This document shows, one piece after another, positions 27,088 through 38,390 of a stretch of DNA of 64,000 nucleotides. The notes below the pieces were generated by a model. It was not told where the DNA came from and ran no database searches. It saw only the letters and a program-made list of their open reading frames with translations. The DNA is from Vitis vinifera (taxonomy: Eukaryota > Streptophyta > Magnoliopsida > Vitales > Vitaceae): positions 5,125,001-5,189,000 of the forward strand of contig NC_081807.1 of assembly GCF_030704535.1 (NCBI RefSeq), given 5' to 3'. The position numbers were made by a program, and so were the translations under genes. Each line of letters starts with the position of its first letter. Positions within the stretch are counted from its first letter, which is position 1.

Positions 27088-27469
27088 AAAAGTTTTTTAA
27101 AAATTAATTTTGATGTTTTTTATTTACATTTTTTATTTTTTATTGATTATAATTGTTGTGATATGTTTAATATTTATTATTATTATTTATTTATTGCATA
27201 TTGATATTTTAATTTATTGAAATTATTAAAAATATTGAGTTGATTGACAACTATAGGTAAAAAAATTTGTGAAAAAAATCAACAAACATAACAAATACTG
27301 TCAAAATTTAGATAGAATTTATTATTTTTATTTATTAATTTTTTTAAAATTTTAATAATATATAAAAATATATATTAATGACGTCATCGATTCGACCGTC
27401 GGTCCAACTAGTGAACCATGAACCGGTAACTTTTCCGGTTTGATGACCGGTCCGGTTTTGAAAACATTG

Positions 27470-29272
27470 ATAAAAATTTTGTGTTTGCATTTTCTTTTCC
27501 TTATTCTCTTAATTTATATGCAATTGTTTTTATATTGTTTTATTATGTATTTACATATAATTATCTCTTGCATTCACATAATTTAAATTTACAAAAAGAG
27601 ACTATCACTCTATTCACCCTCTCCTCTAGGGTAATTACCATAGGTTGGATTAGTCTAATTTTTCTAACAAAAATAATTATATGTTTATTTATTATTCAAA
27701 AACCATTAATTTCCTCAAATTTTTTATTAAGATTTTGAAGAGATTAGAAGAATATAAATTGAGGAAGAAAAAGAGAATGATGAGTATGTGTTGAACTTTA
27801 AATGCATTTTTATTTTTCCGCTAATGGGTATTTTTGTCCTAAAAATTATAATCTAAGTAGGTGTGAGGAACAATCACGTAAATGCATATGTAACATGGTA
27901 AAATTGGTGTAAGTATAAGAATGTTGATGGCTCATATGGAGCAGGCATTGGCGTTATCACCTTCATTCATTTTATTAACTTTCGGGTATTACATAACTCT
28001 TAAAATAGTGCCCAAAAAACAATCATTCTTTTATTTTCTCAATAACCCTTCTCTCATCGTACCAAAGTCCCGATCCTATTTATATTTGGGTTTAGGGAAT
28101 ACCCAAATATAAAATAGTTTAATATATAGGCTCATGGGCCGGATAAACTTAGCCCAACAGGTATAGATTTGTGCAATGCAACCTATTGGAAATATCCCCC
28201 CAATGCTTCGTTTTTGGTAATAAACTGGACTATATGAGTTTCTAAAGGTTCAAAGCGTAAATGTTTTATTTTTATTTTTTTAATTTTAAAATATTTTTAT
28301 TTATATGATGACCTAAAAGTATGGTTTTAAAAACCGAAACGGTCGATCACAGTTCCGGTCCGATCCGGCCAATTGGATCAAGAAGCAATATAATCGAAAT
28401 TAGACCGTTTGAACCGGCGGTTCGACCGGCGAACTGGATGAATTGGTTGGTTCCCTTCTAACCCAGCAATTCATTTTTCTTCACCCTTCCCCGTGCGATT
28501 GGTACCCCCATTTGTCACATGGAGCGTCGTTCGGCCGACAATGGTACCTCCACTATCACCTAGAGCATCATCTCGCCGGTAACACCCTCGGCGCTAGGAA
28601 CCCCGCTCCACCTCCCCCACTGCGCACTGAAAAGCCCTCCCAACCTCGGCAGCACCCAACGCAAATCCCGTCAGCAGCACCCAGTGCCACTTCCCAACTT
28701 CACCCCCAAAACGCCCAAATCCCCATCACCAACCTCTCGTTTGCAAAGCCCCATCACCCCCCACCCTTGGAAAGCTCTCATTTATCTCTCTATCTCCCCC
28801 CAACACACCAACTGGAAAAGCCTTGCCTTAGTTTTTTAAAATTTAATTTTCTCCCTCTCTCTCCACTTTGGAAAAGTTTTTAAAATTTTAATTTTGATGT
28901 TTTATATTTAAATTTTAAATTTTTTTTATTGATTATAATTGTTGTGATATGTTTAATATTTAATTTTTTTATGTTTGTTTTATTTATTGCATATTGATAT
29001 TTTAATTTATTGAAATTATTAAAAATATTGGGTTGATTGACAACTATAGGTAAAAAGATTTGTGAAAAAAAATTAACAAACATAATAAATACAGCCAAAA
29101 TTTAGATAGAATTTATTATTTTTATTTTTATTTTTTTTAATTTGTAATAATATATAAAAATATATATTAATGACGTCACCGGTTTGATCGCGGTACGACT
29201 GCCGGTCTGATCAGTGAACCGTGAACCGATAACGTTTTCGATTTGATGATCAGTCTAGTTTTGAAAACATTG
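27470..29272. repeat. tandem duplication, unit B
   Basis: Direct copy of unit A, joined head to tail. It starts inside the tail of the old LTR (27470-27669, ending CTAACA) and runs through the unique middle (27670-28318) and the hAT-like element (28319-29272). It lacks the nested LTR and shows the intact AAAAG target at 28872-28876. Confidence 0.85.
28319..29272. mobile_element. hAT-like non-autonomous element, copy in unit B, uninterrupted
   Basis: About 0.95 kb with ends GTATGGTTTTAAAAACCGAA and, inward from the right, GCAATGTTTTCAAAACTAGA. The GC-rich core at about 28440-28790 carries a 146-codon open frame rich in Pro, His and Ser that is not conserved in the other copy, so it is not a gene. 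Confidence 0.5.
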
Positions 29273-31530
29273 CTTGAAAGAAATCTCACTATAATTTTAG
29301 TCATTTGAATATCTAATAATAAATAATTTAAACAAAAATAAAGTACTTTTATCATTTAAATTAAATAAATTTAGATTTTCAAAATTGAGACCATTAATGA
29401 TATTAGAATAGTAGATATGAAATTTCTTAATTTGGACCGATATAATTTTTAAATTAATTTTATTTTCTTATATGGAGGATATTATTAATTCACTTGAGGG
29501 AACAAGGAAAACTTTTTTCTATGTACATGAAATAAATTAAAAATTATGTGGGAAAGTAAAAAAATAAATACTAATAAAAATGAATACAAAAGTATTTGTC
29601 AAAATTTCTTTATTTTCTATAATAAATAAAGGAATAAATATATTATGGACAATTGTGTTTAAGGGTTGATAGTTTAATGGGCCAAAAGTCCATCAAAGAT
29701 ATAAAGTTCAGCAAAAGGCCCAGGCCCAGCATTGTGAAAATGGATTCACCGCTCTCGTAACCAAAAGTTTGTTGATGACCATTGACCAAAGGGTGGAAAT
29801 TGTATGCGCTGACCACGAAAAAGCAATACACTTACTACTTAAAATTGAAATGGGTAAAAATTGATTTTATTAATATTAAAAATTAAAAGAAAAATAGAAG
29901 AACTTGAAAAATAAAAATAGTATAATATCATAAATATAGATTTAAAGTTGCTTTTATAAGTATACATATATATATATATAATACTAAGAGCTTGTGTTGG
30001 CCGTGTAATTAAAAATTAGTTTTCTATTTTTTAAAATAAAAATTGTTTTAAAAATGTGAAATAAAAAACAACTTTTAAAAACAAGTAAAAGTCGGTTTTA
30101 CCTTTTTTTTTAAAAAAAAAAAACCATAGAAAACTTTTAAATAAATCATAAAATAGAACATTATATCTTTTTTTTTTCTCTCTTTACCAATACCGAAAAT
30201 CTTCAATTATATTCTTCCTTTAAATTACACATGATTTTCTACATTTCTTTTAACTTCTCTAAAATTCTTGATTGAGTAAATAAACTCGAAATCAAATTAT
30301 ACTCCATACATAAAATTCATTAATTATAAAAAATAATTTGAAACTCAAAAACCGGTTTAATTAGTACTAAAAAGTCATGAGACTCAATAACATTATAATT
30401 AATAATTTTATTTTTAAATTATTTTTATTTATTTTTAATAAAAAGTTTATAAAGATATTAATATCTTATGTTTCTAATATATACTTTTTTTTTATAAAAA
30501 TAAATAATTTATGATTTTATTATAATATTATTATTTATATGTTACTAGAAACTATCTAATTTTTAATTTATTTGCAATTAGAAAATTATTTATATTTTTA
30601 TTAAGAGTTGAATTAAATTAAATTAATATTTTATAAATTGAATTTACAATCTTTTTATTAATTCCAAAAAAAATTAAAACAACTTGTCCAGAATTTTTAT
30701 TTTTATTTTTATTTGTAAAAATTGTTTTAATAAACAATTGTTGAACAATTTTATTTTATAAAATAGGAAAAAAAAATTTATTCTTTAACTTAAAAATAAT
30801 ATTCAAAAAACAAACATAGAAAAACATGAACAAAATAGTCTAATATGGAATGAAATGGTATTTTTAATATTTTAAAATTTTGTTTTCATTTTCATTATCA
30901 AAATAATTTAAAATATTTGATAATATGTTTATAAAAAGGAGTTTTGAAGGGTAAAATAGTTTTTTTATATAAAGATAAATAAGTTTTAGTCTTCTTTCAA
31001 AACTTATATTCAAATTAATCATTTTATTGTCATATAGGAACTATATCATAATTTTTTTGTTTTTCAAAATTTATATTAAAGTTTCAATCGTCAACCGAGC
31101 TTTTATTTTTTAATTAAAAAATCAATTGTCAATTAGACTTCATTTTTTAATTAAAATTTAAATTGATAATCGAGGCTTTAGTTAATTTATTTATTTTTAG
31201 TTTAAAACTTAATTAAAAATATTAAATTATAACATAAGTTTTGGAAACGAGGGCTATTTTGGCCAAAACTGTATAAAAAGTGATAGTGGGCCCATAATTC
31301 TCCCTTAATTACATGACGTGACTGTTCCTTCCCTCATTTTTTATTCCTCTATAATTGGCAATTGCATTAAAAGACGTATGAAGTTATCAGAGTGACTGCT
31401 CGCTAAAACTCCATTTTCAATATAAAATTTGTTTGGTTGAAAAGAAAACAGCCCAACAACGACTCTTCCACCATTTGCCTTCCGTTGTGTACTAGAATGG
31501 CATACAGGACTTCAACCTACCATTCACAAC
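29273..31530. other. AT-rich spacer upstream of the carboxylesterase array
   Basis: No gene is supported. It contains A/T homopolymers, an (AT)n run at about 29966-29981, and a repeat word AATAATTTGAAACTCAAAAA followed by TTAATTAGTACTAAAAAGTC (about 30330-30380) that recurs near 48785-48830. Confidence 0.5.
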
Positions 31531-31539
31531 CAGTCCCAA

Positions 31540-31547
31540 TATAAATA
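31540..31547 (+). promoter_or_regulatory. TATA box of carboxylesterase copy 1
   Basis: TATAAATA lies 61 bp above the ATG at 31601, within the AT-poor core promoter just upstream of the gene. Confidence 0.6.
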
Positions 31548-31600
31548 TTAACGATCCCTGCACTTCACGTTTCTCAAGTCTCAACCCTCTCATCGCTGCA

Positions 31601-32509
31601 ATGGCTTCAAGCAACACTGAGATAGCCCACGAGTTTCCACCATTTTTCAGAGTATTCAAAGATGGCCGCGTGGAGAGGTTGATGATCCCTCATGATCCCC
31701 CACCCCTTCATCCCAAACCCGGCGTTGAATACAAAGACGTCGTCATCTCGTCGGAAACCGGCGTATCGGCCCGAGTGTTTTTCCCCAAAATAGACGGCCC
31801 GGATCAAAAGCTGCCCCTCCTCATCCACTACCACGGTGGGGGCTTCTGCGCCGGATCACCCTTCGACAGCGTCACTCACAATTACCTCACCTCCCTCGTC
31901 GCCGCCGCCAATCTGATCGCCGTCTCCGTCGACTACAGGCTCGCGCCAGAGCACCCTCTCCCCATCGCATACGACGACTCTTGGGCCGCGCTGCAGTGGA
32001 TCTCCTCCCACGCAAATGGGTCAGGACCCGAACCTCTCTTCAACAACCACGTTGACTTCGGGCGGGTTTTTTTGGTGGGTGAGAGCGCCGGCGCAAACAT
32101 AGCCCAGCACGTGGCAGTCCGAGCTGGAGTCACCGGATTGGGTGGTGTCAAGCCTGTTGGATTGATTTTAGCGCACCCCTTTTTCGTGGGCAAAGAGCCC
32201 GATAAAATGATTGAGTTTTTGTACCCTAGTTGTAGTAGGGTTAACGACGACCCGAAACTAAACCCGAATGTGGATCCGAATTTGTCGAAAATGGGTTGTG
32301 AGAGGGTGCTTGTATTCGTGGCAGAAAAGGATTGGCTGAAAAGTAGGGGTGTAGGTTACTGTGAGACCTTGGGTAAGATTGGTTGGACAGGGGCGGTGGA
32401 GCTCATGGAGAACGAAGGAGAAGATCATTGCTTCCATCTGTTCAACTCCGACAGTGAAAAGGCTGAGATGCTGATGAAACGCACCGTTTCATTCATAAAT
32501 CAGGAGTGA
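31601..32509 (+). CDS. class-I carboxylesterase (CXE family), copy 1, single exon
   Basis: 302 aa, cytosolic alpha/beta hydrolase of the hormone-sensitive-lipase-like plant CXE family, which hydrolyses small carboxylic esters; relatives include Arabidopsis CXE12/13 and legume 2-hydroxyisoflavanone dehydratase. N terminus EIAHEFPPFFRVFKDGRVER is the usual lid region. Oxyanion motif HGGG at 78-81, nucleophile elbow GESAG with Ser162, Asp244 in VAEKD and His276 in GEDHCFH: the triad is complete. It differs from all other copies by Glu rather than Asp before the Ser and by a shorter MIEFLYPSCS segment in place of the MWLYMCP/LWLFVCP block. It heads the array, about 1.9 kb before copy 2. No signal peptide. 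Confidence 0.95.
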   Translation: MASSNTEIAHEFPPFFRVFKDGRVERLMIPHDPPPLHPKPGVEYKDVVISSETGVSARVFFPKIDGPDQKLPLLIHYHGGGFCAGSPFDSVTHNYLTSLVAAANLIAVSVDYRLAPEHPLPIAYDDSWAALQWISSHANGSGPEPLFNNHVDFGRVFLVGESAGANIAQHVAVRAGVTGLGGVKPVGLILAHPFFVGKEPDKMIEFLYPSCSRVNDDPKLNPNVDPNLSKMGCERVLVFVAEKDWLKSRGVGYCETLGKIGWTGAVELMENEGEDHCFHLFNSDSEKAEMLMKRTVSFINQE

Positions 32510-34340
32510 GCGCCCTTTGGGTGTTCTTGTATCTCTGTGAGCCTACAATAATGTTATCATTTATCCCTAATTTAAATTATATGGAGGGTAAAAAGGTAAA
32601 TTCAGTGGCTTTTAAAGGCTTTGAATTTAGTGGATAAAATCTCCTATTTGATAAATAATGTTTCAATCATTTCTCAACTATTATTCATCATTACGAAGAA
32701 AGCTTTATATTCTTCCTTTTTTACCATGACAAAGAGAAAAAGTTATTATTTTTTATTTTAATCTATTTTTCTTAAACTTTAGGAGCTACGTAAAGACTCA
32801 ATAATTCAATTTTTTTTTCCTCAACTTTCTTATAAACAATTAAATTTTTATTTTTATTTTATTTTTTAAATATTTTTCTTATCTATTTTCTTGTTTTCTT
32901 TCTTCTCATAACTAGAGAAATATAACTTTCTAGTCTCTATGCTAACAAGTCGTGGAATATAACTTTCCTTTTAGCATTTTCTCTCGTTTTTAATCAATAT
33001 ATTTTTACTTACTAGTCTCAAAATAAAAATATCGTGTTTTTATAACTTATTTAATTAAAAAGTGATTTTTTATTATATATACTAAAAATAAAAAATTAAA
33101 TTAAGTTATTTTTTAAAATTAATTTTATACATTAGGTCGAGATAAGAGAAGGCAACACTTGAACTAGAGTTTTAAAGGAAAATATGAAACTCATCCCTAC
33201 CCCATTCATTTTAATTTTAAATCCATAGTGTATGGGACAAGTATTAGAAAAAACACATTTAAATAATTTTTTTTTAAATTATTTAGGAAGTAGGCTATAT
33301 TGTTTCACTAATAATTGAAAATATAAAAAGTATTTTACCCAGCTTTTATATTCTATATAAGTGTATATTTAAGTCCAAAAAATTATTTTTTATATTTAAA
33401 TTTTCAAATAGACTTTGTTTGTGAAAATTATTTTTAAAAACATTTTTGGAGGAAGGTTCACTGGAATGTTCCTAAAAAACGCCTTAGGTTTTTCTTTTAT
33501 ATCTCAAGAAAAGAAAATAGATATGAAAAATATTTTAAAAAATAATTTTTTTTTTCGTTTAATTGTTTATAAGAGAGTTGAGGAAAAAAATTAAATCATT
33601 GAGGCTATATTTGGCTCCTAAAGTTTAAGAAAGATATGGAAAAAAAATGTAAAGTGTAATAAACTAGGGAGGAGGAGGAATTCTTTCTCATTTTTCTTTT
33701 ATAAAAGTGAAGAAATTCTATTTTATTCCTTTTTTTTTTTAGAGTATTTTTTTTCCGTGAAAAAGACAAAAAGTATATAATTTATTTTTAAAATTTTAAT
33801 TTTTTTTCTATTTTTCTTAAACTTCAGGAGCCAAATATAGACTCAATAATGCAAAATTTTCCCTCAACTTTCTTAGAAACATTTAAACTATAAAAAAGTA
33901 TAAATTTTTGTATTTTTTTTATAAAAAAAAAAACCTAAAAAACTTTTTAAAGAAGATTTCCGAAAACCTTTCCCAAAAATGGTTTCTGAAATCAATTTTT
34001 ACTTATTTTCAAAAACTTGAAAATCTAAATATAAAAAATAATTGTTTGTGCTTAAATATATAATTTCTAGATTCCACATGATGTGAGGTTAGACCGTTAA
34101 GAGGACTGAAATCCAAGAGAGCTGTCTCACTCTATGACGTTCTTTTCAAGTTCGTAGCATTTTCCTACCTCTTGTTTGGGCCCAAAATGTCAGGGAAGCC
34201 CCGTCCTATCACATTTTCCTACCTATCGTCTCCTTTATCTTTTTAGATACTTTTCCTTTTTTCTTTTTTCTTTTTCTATTTTTATTTTCTTTCCTCTGGG
34301 CAGCCAAGTTTGACGAACATAGCCCTTTTGCCTTTTGCTC
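32510..34340. other. spacer between copies 1 and 2
   Basis: AT-rich, no gene. It holds an inverted-repeat element (33480-33960) and a single arm of the same family at about 32750-32890. The last 150 bp before 34408 are the probable promoter of copy 2; CAATATATCC at about 34345 is the only TATA-like word. Confidence 0.5.
33480..33960. mobile_element. long-inverted-repeat MITE-like element
   Basis: The core 33601-33844 has matching ends: GAGGCTATATTTGGCTCCTA on the left and, read from the right, GAGTCTATATTTGGCTCCTG. The similarity continues outward on both sides (TTTAATTGTTTATAAGAGAG left; its complement-like AACTTTCTTAGAAACATTTA right), so the whole can fold into a long hairpin. One arm (about 32750-32890) is also found alone 0.7 kb upstream. 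Confidence 0.55.
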
Positions 34341-34407
34341 TACCAATATATCCATAAATTTGGATGCTTGGTGTTTCAAGAGGCCACAGAGACAGTTGGG
34401 ATCTGCC

Positions 34408-35313
34408 ATGGATTCAAGCTGCAGCAGTGAAGTAGAGTTTGAATGTTTGCCCTTGTTCCGAGTCTTTAAAGATGGCGTTGTGGAGAGATTACGGGGCACA
34501 GAAACCGTGCCTCCTTCTGATGTCCCCCAGAACGGCGTCGTATCCAAGGACGTCGTGATTTCGCCTGAAACAGGTCTTTCCGCCCGTCTCTTCCTCCCGA
34601 TGACTGCCACCCCCGACCGCAAACTCCCAATCCTCATCTACATCCACGGCGGTGGTTTCGTCATTGAATCCCCCTTCTCCCCGCTCTATCACCCCCACGT
34701 CGTTTCTCTCGCCTCGGCGGCCAACGTCATCGCCGTCTCCGTCCACTACCGGAGGCCCCCGGAGCACCCTATTCCCATTCCCCACGATGACACGTGGGAC
34801 GCTTTTCAATGGGTCGCTGCTCACTCCAGTGGCCAAGGACCCGAACCCTGGCTCAACCACCACGCCAAATTCGATAGAGTCTTCTTCGCCGGCGACAGCG
34901 CCGGAGCTAACATCGCCCACAATATGGCGATACGAGCTGGAACTACCCAACCTCCTAATGTAAAGATTTATGGGATAGTTCTGGTTCATCCCTACTTTGG
35001 CAATAATGGGCCTGATAGATTATGGAACTACCTATGCCCATCTGGGGTTCACAACTTACTGTTTGACCCGGCGGTGGACACAAAGCTATCAATCTTGGGA
35101 TGCGGAAAGGTGTTGATATTTGTGGCCGGAAAAGATGTGTTGAAAGATAGGGGTTTTTGTTACTATGAAGCGGTGAAGAAGAGTGGGTGGGGTGGAGCTG
35201 TGGAGATGGTGGAGAGTGAAGGAGAAGAACACGTCTTCCATCTCTTCAACCCTGACTGTGACAAGGCTAGGGCTTTGATACAAAAGTTTGCGTCTTTCAT
35301 GAACCAGGACTAG
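34408..35313 (+). CDS. class-I carboxylesterase (CXE family), copy 2, single exon
   Basis: 301 aa. The ATG at 34408 is chosen; the frame is open 16 codons further up but begins there with TTG. HGGG at 80-83, GDSAG with Ser164, Asp243 in VAGKD, His275 in GEEHVFH: complete triad. Two local changes stand out: VHYRRPPEHP where most copies read V[ED]YRLAPEHP, and VAGKD where all other copies but copy 4 (LAEND) and copy 9 (LAEKD) read VAEKD. The region after HPYFG is short (NNGPDRLWNYLCPSGV), so it belongs with copy 1 rather than with either main subgroup. Only 0.4 kb separates it from copy 3. Confidence 0.95.
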   Translation: MDSSCSSEVEFECLPLFRVFKDGVVERLRGTETVPPSDVPQNGVVSKDVVISPETGLSARLFLPMTATPDRKLPILIYIHGGGFVIESPFSPLYHPHVVSLASAANVIAVSVHYRRPPEHPIPIPHDDTWDAFQWVAAHSSGQGPEPWLNHHAKFDRVFFAGDSAGANIAHNMAIRAGTTQPPNVKIYGIVLVHPYFGNNGPDRLWNYLCPSGVHNLLFDPAVDTKLSILGCGKVLIFVAGKDVLKDRGFCYYEAVKKSGWGGAVEMVESEGEEHVFHLFNPDCDKARALIQKFASFMNQD

Positions 35314-35630
35314 ATCCAAACCTTGGTTTGAGCTTTTGTTTTCTATCTGCAAACATGAAATAAGAAATGATGTTGTAGCTAACATTTGTTCTACTCCAAA
35401 TCATTAATGCTTTAGATTGACCCTTTGTTGGTAGAATGGTGGTTAAGAGTGTGATTGTGTGAATAAAAAAAAAATGAAAGAAACTTTCCACCGACTCTGC
35501 GACTTCAGAGAATCAAACAACTCCTCTTTTTCCTCCTAACTGTAAAATTATTGGAAGATCGTCATCATATCTGCCAATCCAACTGCTTTTCCAAGTCCAA
35601 CCTTACCTTCACTGGACCTTCCATCGTCTC

Positions 35631-35640
35631 CTATATAAAG
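35631..35640 (+). promoter_or_regulatory. TATA box of carboxylesterase copy 3
   Basis: CTATATAAAG, 56-65 bp above the ATG at 35696, a close match to the plant consensus. Confidence 0.7.
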
Positions 35641-35695
35641 ACAAGAGTATTGTCACACTGTATCAAAAGTAGTCTCTTCCTAATACACCCGGAAA

Positions 35696-36637
35696 ATGGA
35701 ACACCTTCACAGCCTTCATGAGAAAGCAAAACTGGAGAAAAGCAATGGCCAACTATCCCATTTGTTCTTCCCCTTCTTTAAAATCTATCAAGATGGTCGC
35801 GTTGAAAGATTTATGCACACCGATCACGTCCCACCCTCCGACGACCCCCTTACTGGCGTTAGGTCCAAAGATGTAATCATCTCGCCCGAAACCGGCGTCT
35901 CAGCGCGTCTCTTCATCCCAAAATTACCCAACCCCAATTGCAAACTCCCCCTCCTCATCTACATCCACGGCGGAGGCTTCTCCATACAATCCGCTTTCAG
36001 TACGAGCTACAACCACTATGTCAAATCTCTGGTCGCGGAGGCCAACGTCATCGCCCTCTCCGTCGATTACCGTCTTGCGCCGGAGCACCCGATTCCGGCC
36101 TGCTACGACGATTCATGGGCTGCCGTTCAGTGGGCGGCGTCGCACGCTAATGGGGATGGACCTGACACGTGGCTGAACAACCACGCGGATTTTAGCCGGG
36201 TTTTTTTCGCCGGGGACAGTGCCGGAGGGAACATATCGAACACACTGGCATTCCGGGTCGGGTCAAGCGGACTACCGGGTGTGAAGGTTGTTGGTGTGGT
36301 GTTGGTGCACCCTTATTTTGGGGGTACGGGTGATGATCAGATGTGGCTGTACATGTGTCCGAACCATGGCGGGCTGGAGGATCCGAGGCTGAAACCGGGT
36401 GCAGAGGATCTCGCTAGATTAGGGTGTGAGAGGGTGTTGATGTTCGTGGCGGAGAAAGATCATCTGAGGCCCGTTGCTTGGGATTACTATGAGAAGTTGA
36501 AGAAAAGTGAGTGGAAAGGGACGGTGGAGATTGTTGAGAACCATGGGGAGGAGCACGTGTTCCATCTGATGAATCCCAAGTGTGAGAATGCCGCGGTTCT
36601 GATGAAAAAGATTGTTTCCTTCCTCAACCAAGAGTAG
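35696..36637 (+). CDS. class-I carboxylesterase (CXE family), copy 3, single exon
   Basis: 313 aa, the longest N terminus of its subgroup (MEHLHSLHEKAKLEKSNGQ precedes the conserved FFPFFKIYQDGRVER). HGGG at 91-94, GDSAGGN with Ser175, Asp255 in VAEKDHL, His287 in GEEHVFH. It carries the subgroup signature MCPNHGGLEDPRLKPGAEDLA shared with copies 4-7. Nothing is truncated. Substrate unknown; a cytosolic esterase of specialised metabolism is the family expectation. Confidence 0.95.
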   Translation: MEHLHSLHEKAKLEKSNGQLSHLFFPFFKIYQDGRVERFMHTDHVPPSDDPLTGVRSKDVIISPETGVSARLFIPKLPNPNCKLPLLIYIHGGGFSIQSAFSTSYNHYVKSLVAEANVIALSVDYRLAPEHPIPACYDDSWAAVQWAASHANGDGPDTWLNNHADFSRVFFAGDSAGGNISNTLAFRVGSSGLPGVKVVGVVLVHPYFGGTGDDQMWLYMCPNHGGLEDPRLKPGAEDLARLGCERVLMFVAEKDHLRPVAWDYYEKLKKSEWKGTVEIVENHGEEHVFHLMNPKCENAAVLMKKIVSFLNQE

Positions 36638-38350
36638 ACTTTTCCACTGCTTTCGAGGGGGAATGTTTGGACGCAGGGTTAAATAAACAATAATTAAGAG
36701 TATGTCATGCGCTCTGTAAGGCTGCAAGCTGTATGCTTGTAAATTCCTAAATGTTGAAATAAATTCCTGAATAATAAAAATTGAAAATAAATGCATGTTC
36801 TTCCAAGTCTTTCATCAAAATTACCAAAATTTAAAATAAATAAAAAAATCTTCATTAACACGCAACGAATTTCTTCTTTTAGCCAACAAATATACATACA
36901 TACAAGTACAACAATTTCTTCGGGCTGTTCTATAAACCCAAAATAAAAATTAACTTTAATCCTAAAATATATACAAATCTCTTTTACCTTACACATTTCT
37001 TTGAATTAAATAAGAAAAATATTTATGATGGTCATAAATTCATTGTCATTATTATGTTCAATAGTGTTTTTACAATCACTATTTATAATTAAAAAGTGTT
37101 TTTAATAAAAATAAAAAATCAGATATTTGATAAAATTTGTAAAAATTATTTATAGCATTTCTTAAAAAAAATATTTTATAAATTATTCAGTTAAAAACAT
37201 TTATAAAAATAATATTTTTATAAAAAACTCTTTGAAAGAAAACATCATCAAACAGATTTGGAGTTCGTTTGATAATGATTTTAGGATGTATTTTCAAACT
37301 TTTTAATACTTAAAATTTTGTATTATTCAAGTATTAAAAATGCTATAAACGTTCCCTAAAATTACTACCAAACGCATTCTTATTTTTATTTTTAAATATG
37401 TTTCTAAAATTTTATTAAACATTAAAAAAAAAATATTTTCTATGTTAGAAGTGTTTTTAAAAAATATTATATAAGAGTGTGTTTGATAATGATTTTAAAA
37501 AATATTTATAATATTTATAACACTTAAATGATAAAAAATTTTAAGTATTAAAAATATTATCTAAATCACTATAAAACGAGTTTTAATTACATTGTTTTTT
37601 CCAAAAGCATTTCATAGGTAAACCTCCCATAAACAATTCTTTTAAAGAGAATATTTAAAAACATTTTGAATAAAAAGCATTCATTATTTATCAACCAATT
37701 CTCATATTCAAATTAAAAAATTTTACATTCAAAAATTAAAAATAATTTTCTTGCATTATGACTTTTAAGGAAAGAGTTTATTAATTTTTCTTTGTCCATC
37801 TTTTGAAGGACTCCCAAACAATTTTGATTATTTTTTTAATTGTCCACAACGACTATGTATTAAATAATTTTTCCATTTTAATAAAAAGCATGATTATTTT
37901 ATTACAATATCAATATTCATAAATTTTAAAATATTTTTATTTATTTATAATTAAAACTATTTTTTAATAGGATTTAGTAAATTTAATTGGTATTATATAA
38001 ATTAAATTTATAATTCTTTTATAGAATCAAAATAGAACATTTTTTTTAAATTAATTCAAATATATTTATCCAGATAAGGTTTTTTATTTTTTTTTTCAAA
38101 GTAATTTTAGAAATATTGCTTTTAATAATGATTATAAATATTATGTTTTTAACTTAAAAACAATATTTAAAAATAGGTTTTTTTAAAAAATAATAATTAA
38201 AAAAAATCGCAAAACATGCTAAAACTCTCCTCTCTTTTTTTTTTTTTTTGACAACTTTCAAATTTTTTTTTTTCGCTCTTTTAATAGTTGGTGGGGACTT
38301 TGTCCTAGATATTTTTCCTATTTTAGATCTCCCCGCTCCCTTCATTGATC
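36638..38350. other. AT-rich spacer between copies 3 and 4
   Basis: No gene. It includes a short MITE-like element at about 37261-37382 and further decayed copies of the same GTTTGATAATGATTTTAAAA family at about 37470-37590. A T-run lies at about 38228-38250, just above copy 4, which has no clear TATA box. Confidence 0.5.
37261..37382. mobile_element. short MITE, GTTTGATAATGATTTTAG family
   Basis: About 120 bp with ends GTTCGTTTGATAATGATTTT and, from the right inward, GAATGCGTTTGGTAGTAATT: an inverted repeat of about 25 bp. Relatives occur at about 5088-5210, 44425-44552, 55573-55690 and 63628-63750, so this is the commonest small repeat in the window. Confidence 0.55.
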
Positions 38351-38390
38351 GATTTCATTGTTCGCCATTCTTTCTTCACAGTCGCCGCTA

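Larger units (their letters stand above)
24328..27469. repeat. tandem duplication, unit A (with a later insertion)
   Basis: Unit A aligns with unit B (27470-29272) along its whole length once the nested LTR (25712-27087) and its 5-bp target duplicate are set aside; net length is about 1.76 kb. It consists of the tail of the older LTR (to 24542), a unique middle (24543-25187) and a hAT-like inverted-repeat element (from 25188). Shared long words include TCAATCACCC, CCCCCCAATGCTTCG and GTAATAAACTGGACTATATG. Confidence 0.85.
25188..27469. mobile_element. hAT-like non-autonomous element, copy in unit A, interrupted
   Basis: Left end CATGGTTTTAAAAACCGAAC; right end read inward CAATGTTTTCAAAACCGGAC: imperfect inverted repeats of about 25 bp with a hAT-like CAATG start. 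Flanking octamers CTTAAAAT (left, here) and CTTGAAAG (right of the partner copy at 29273) agree at six of eight positions, as expected for a decayed 8-bp hAT target duplication. Net size is about 0.9 kb without the nested LTR. The GC-rich core (about 25290-25640) has open frames, but they are not kept in the other copy. Confidence 0.5.

Noticed and set aside
28443-28883. 146-codon plus-strand frame, Pro/His/Ser-rich
   Set aside because: It lies in the GC-rich core of a hAT-like element; the frame is not conserved in the duplicate at 25.3 kb.
34489-34989. 166-codon minus-strand frame opposite carboxylesterase copy 2
   Set aside because: Antisense shadow caused by the GC-rich coding sequence; similar shadows lie opposite most copies.
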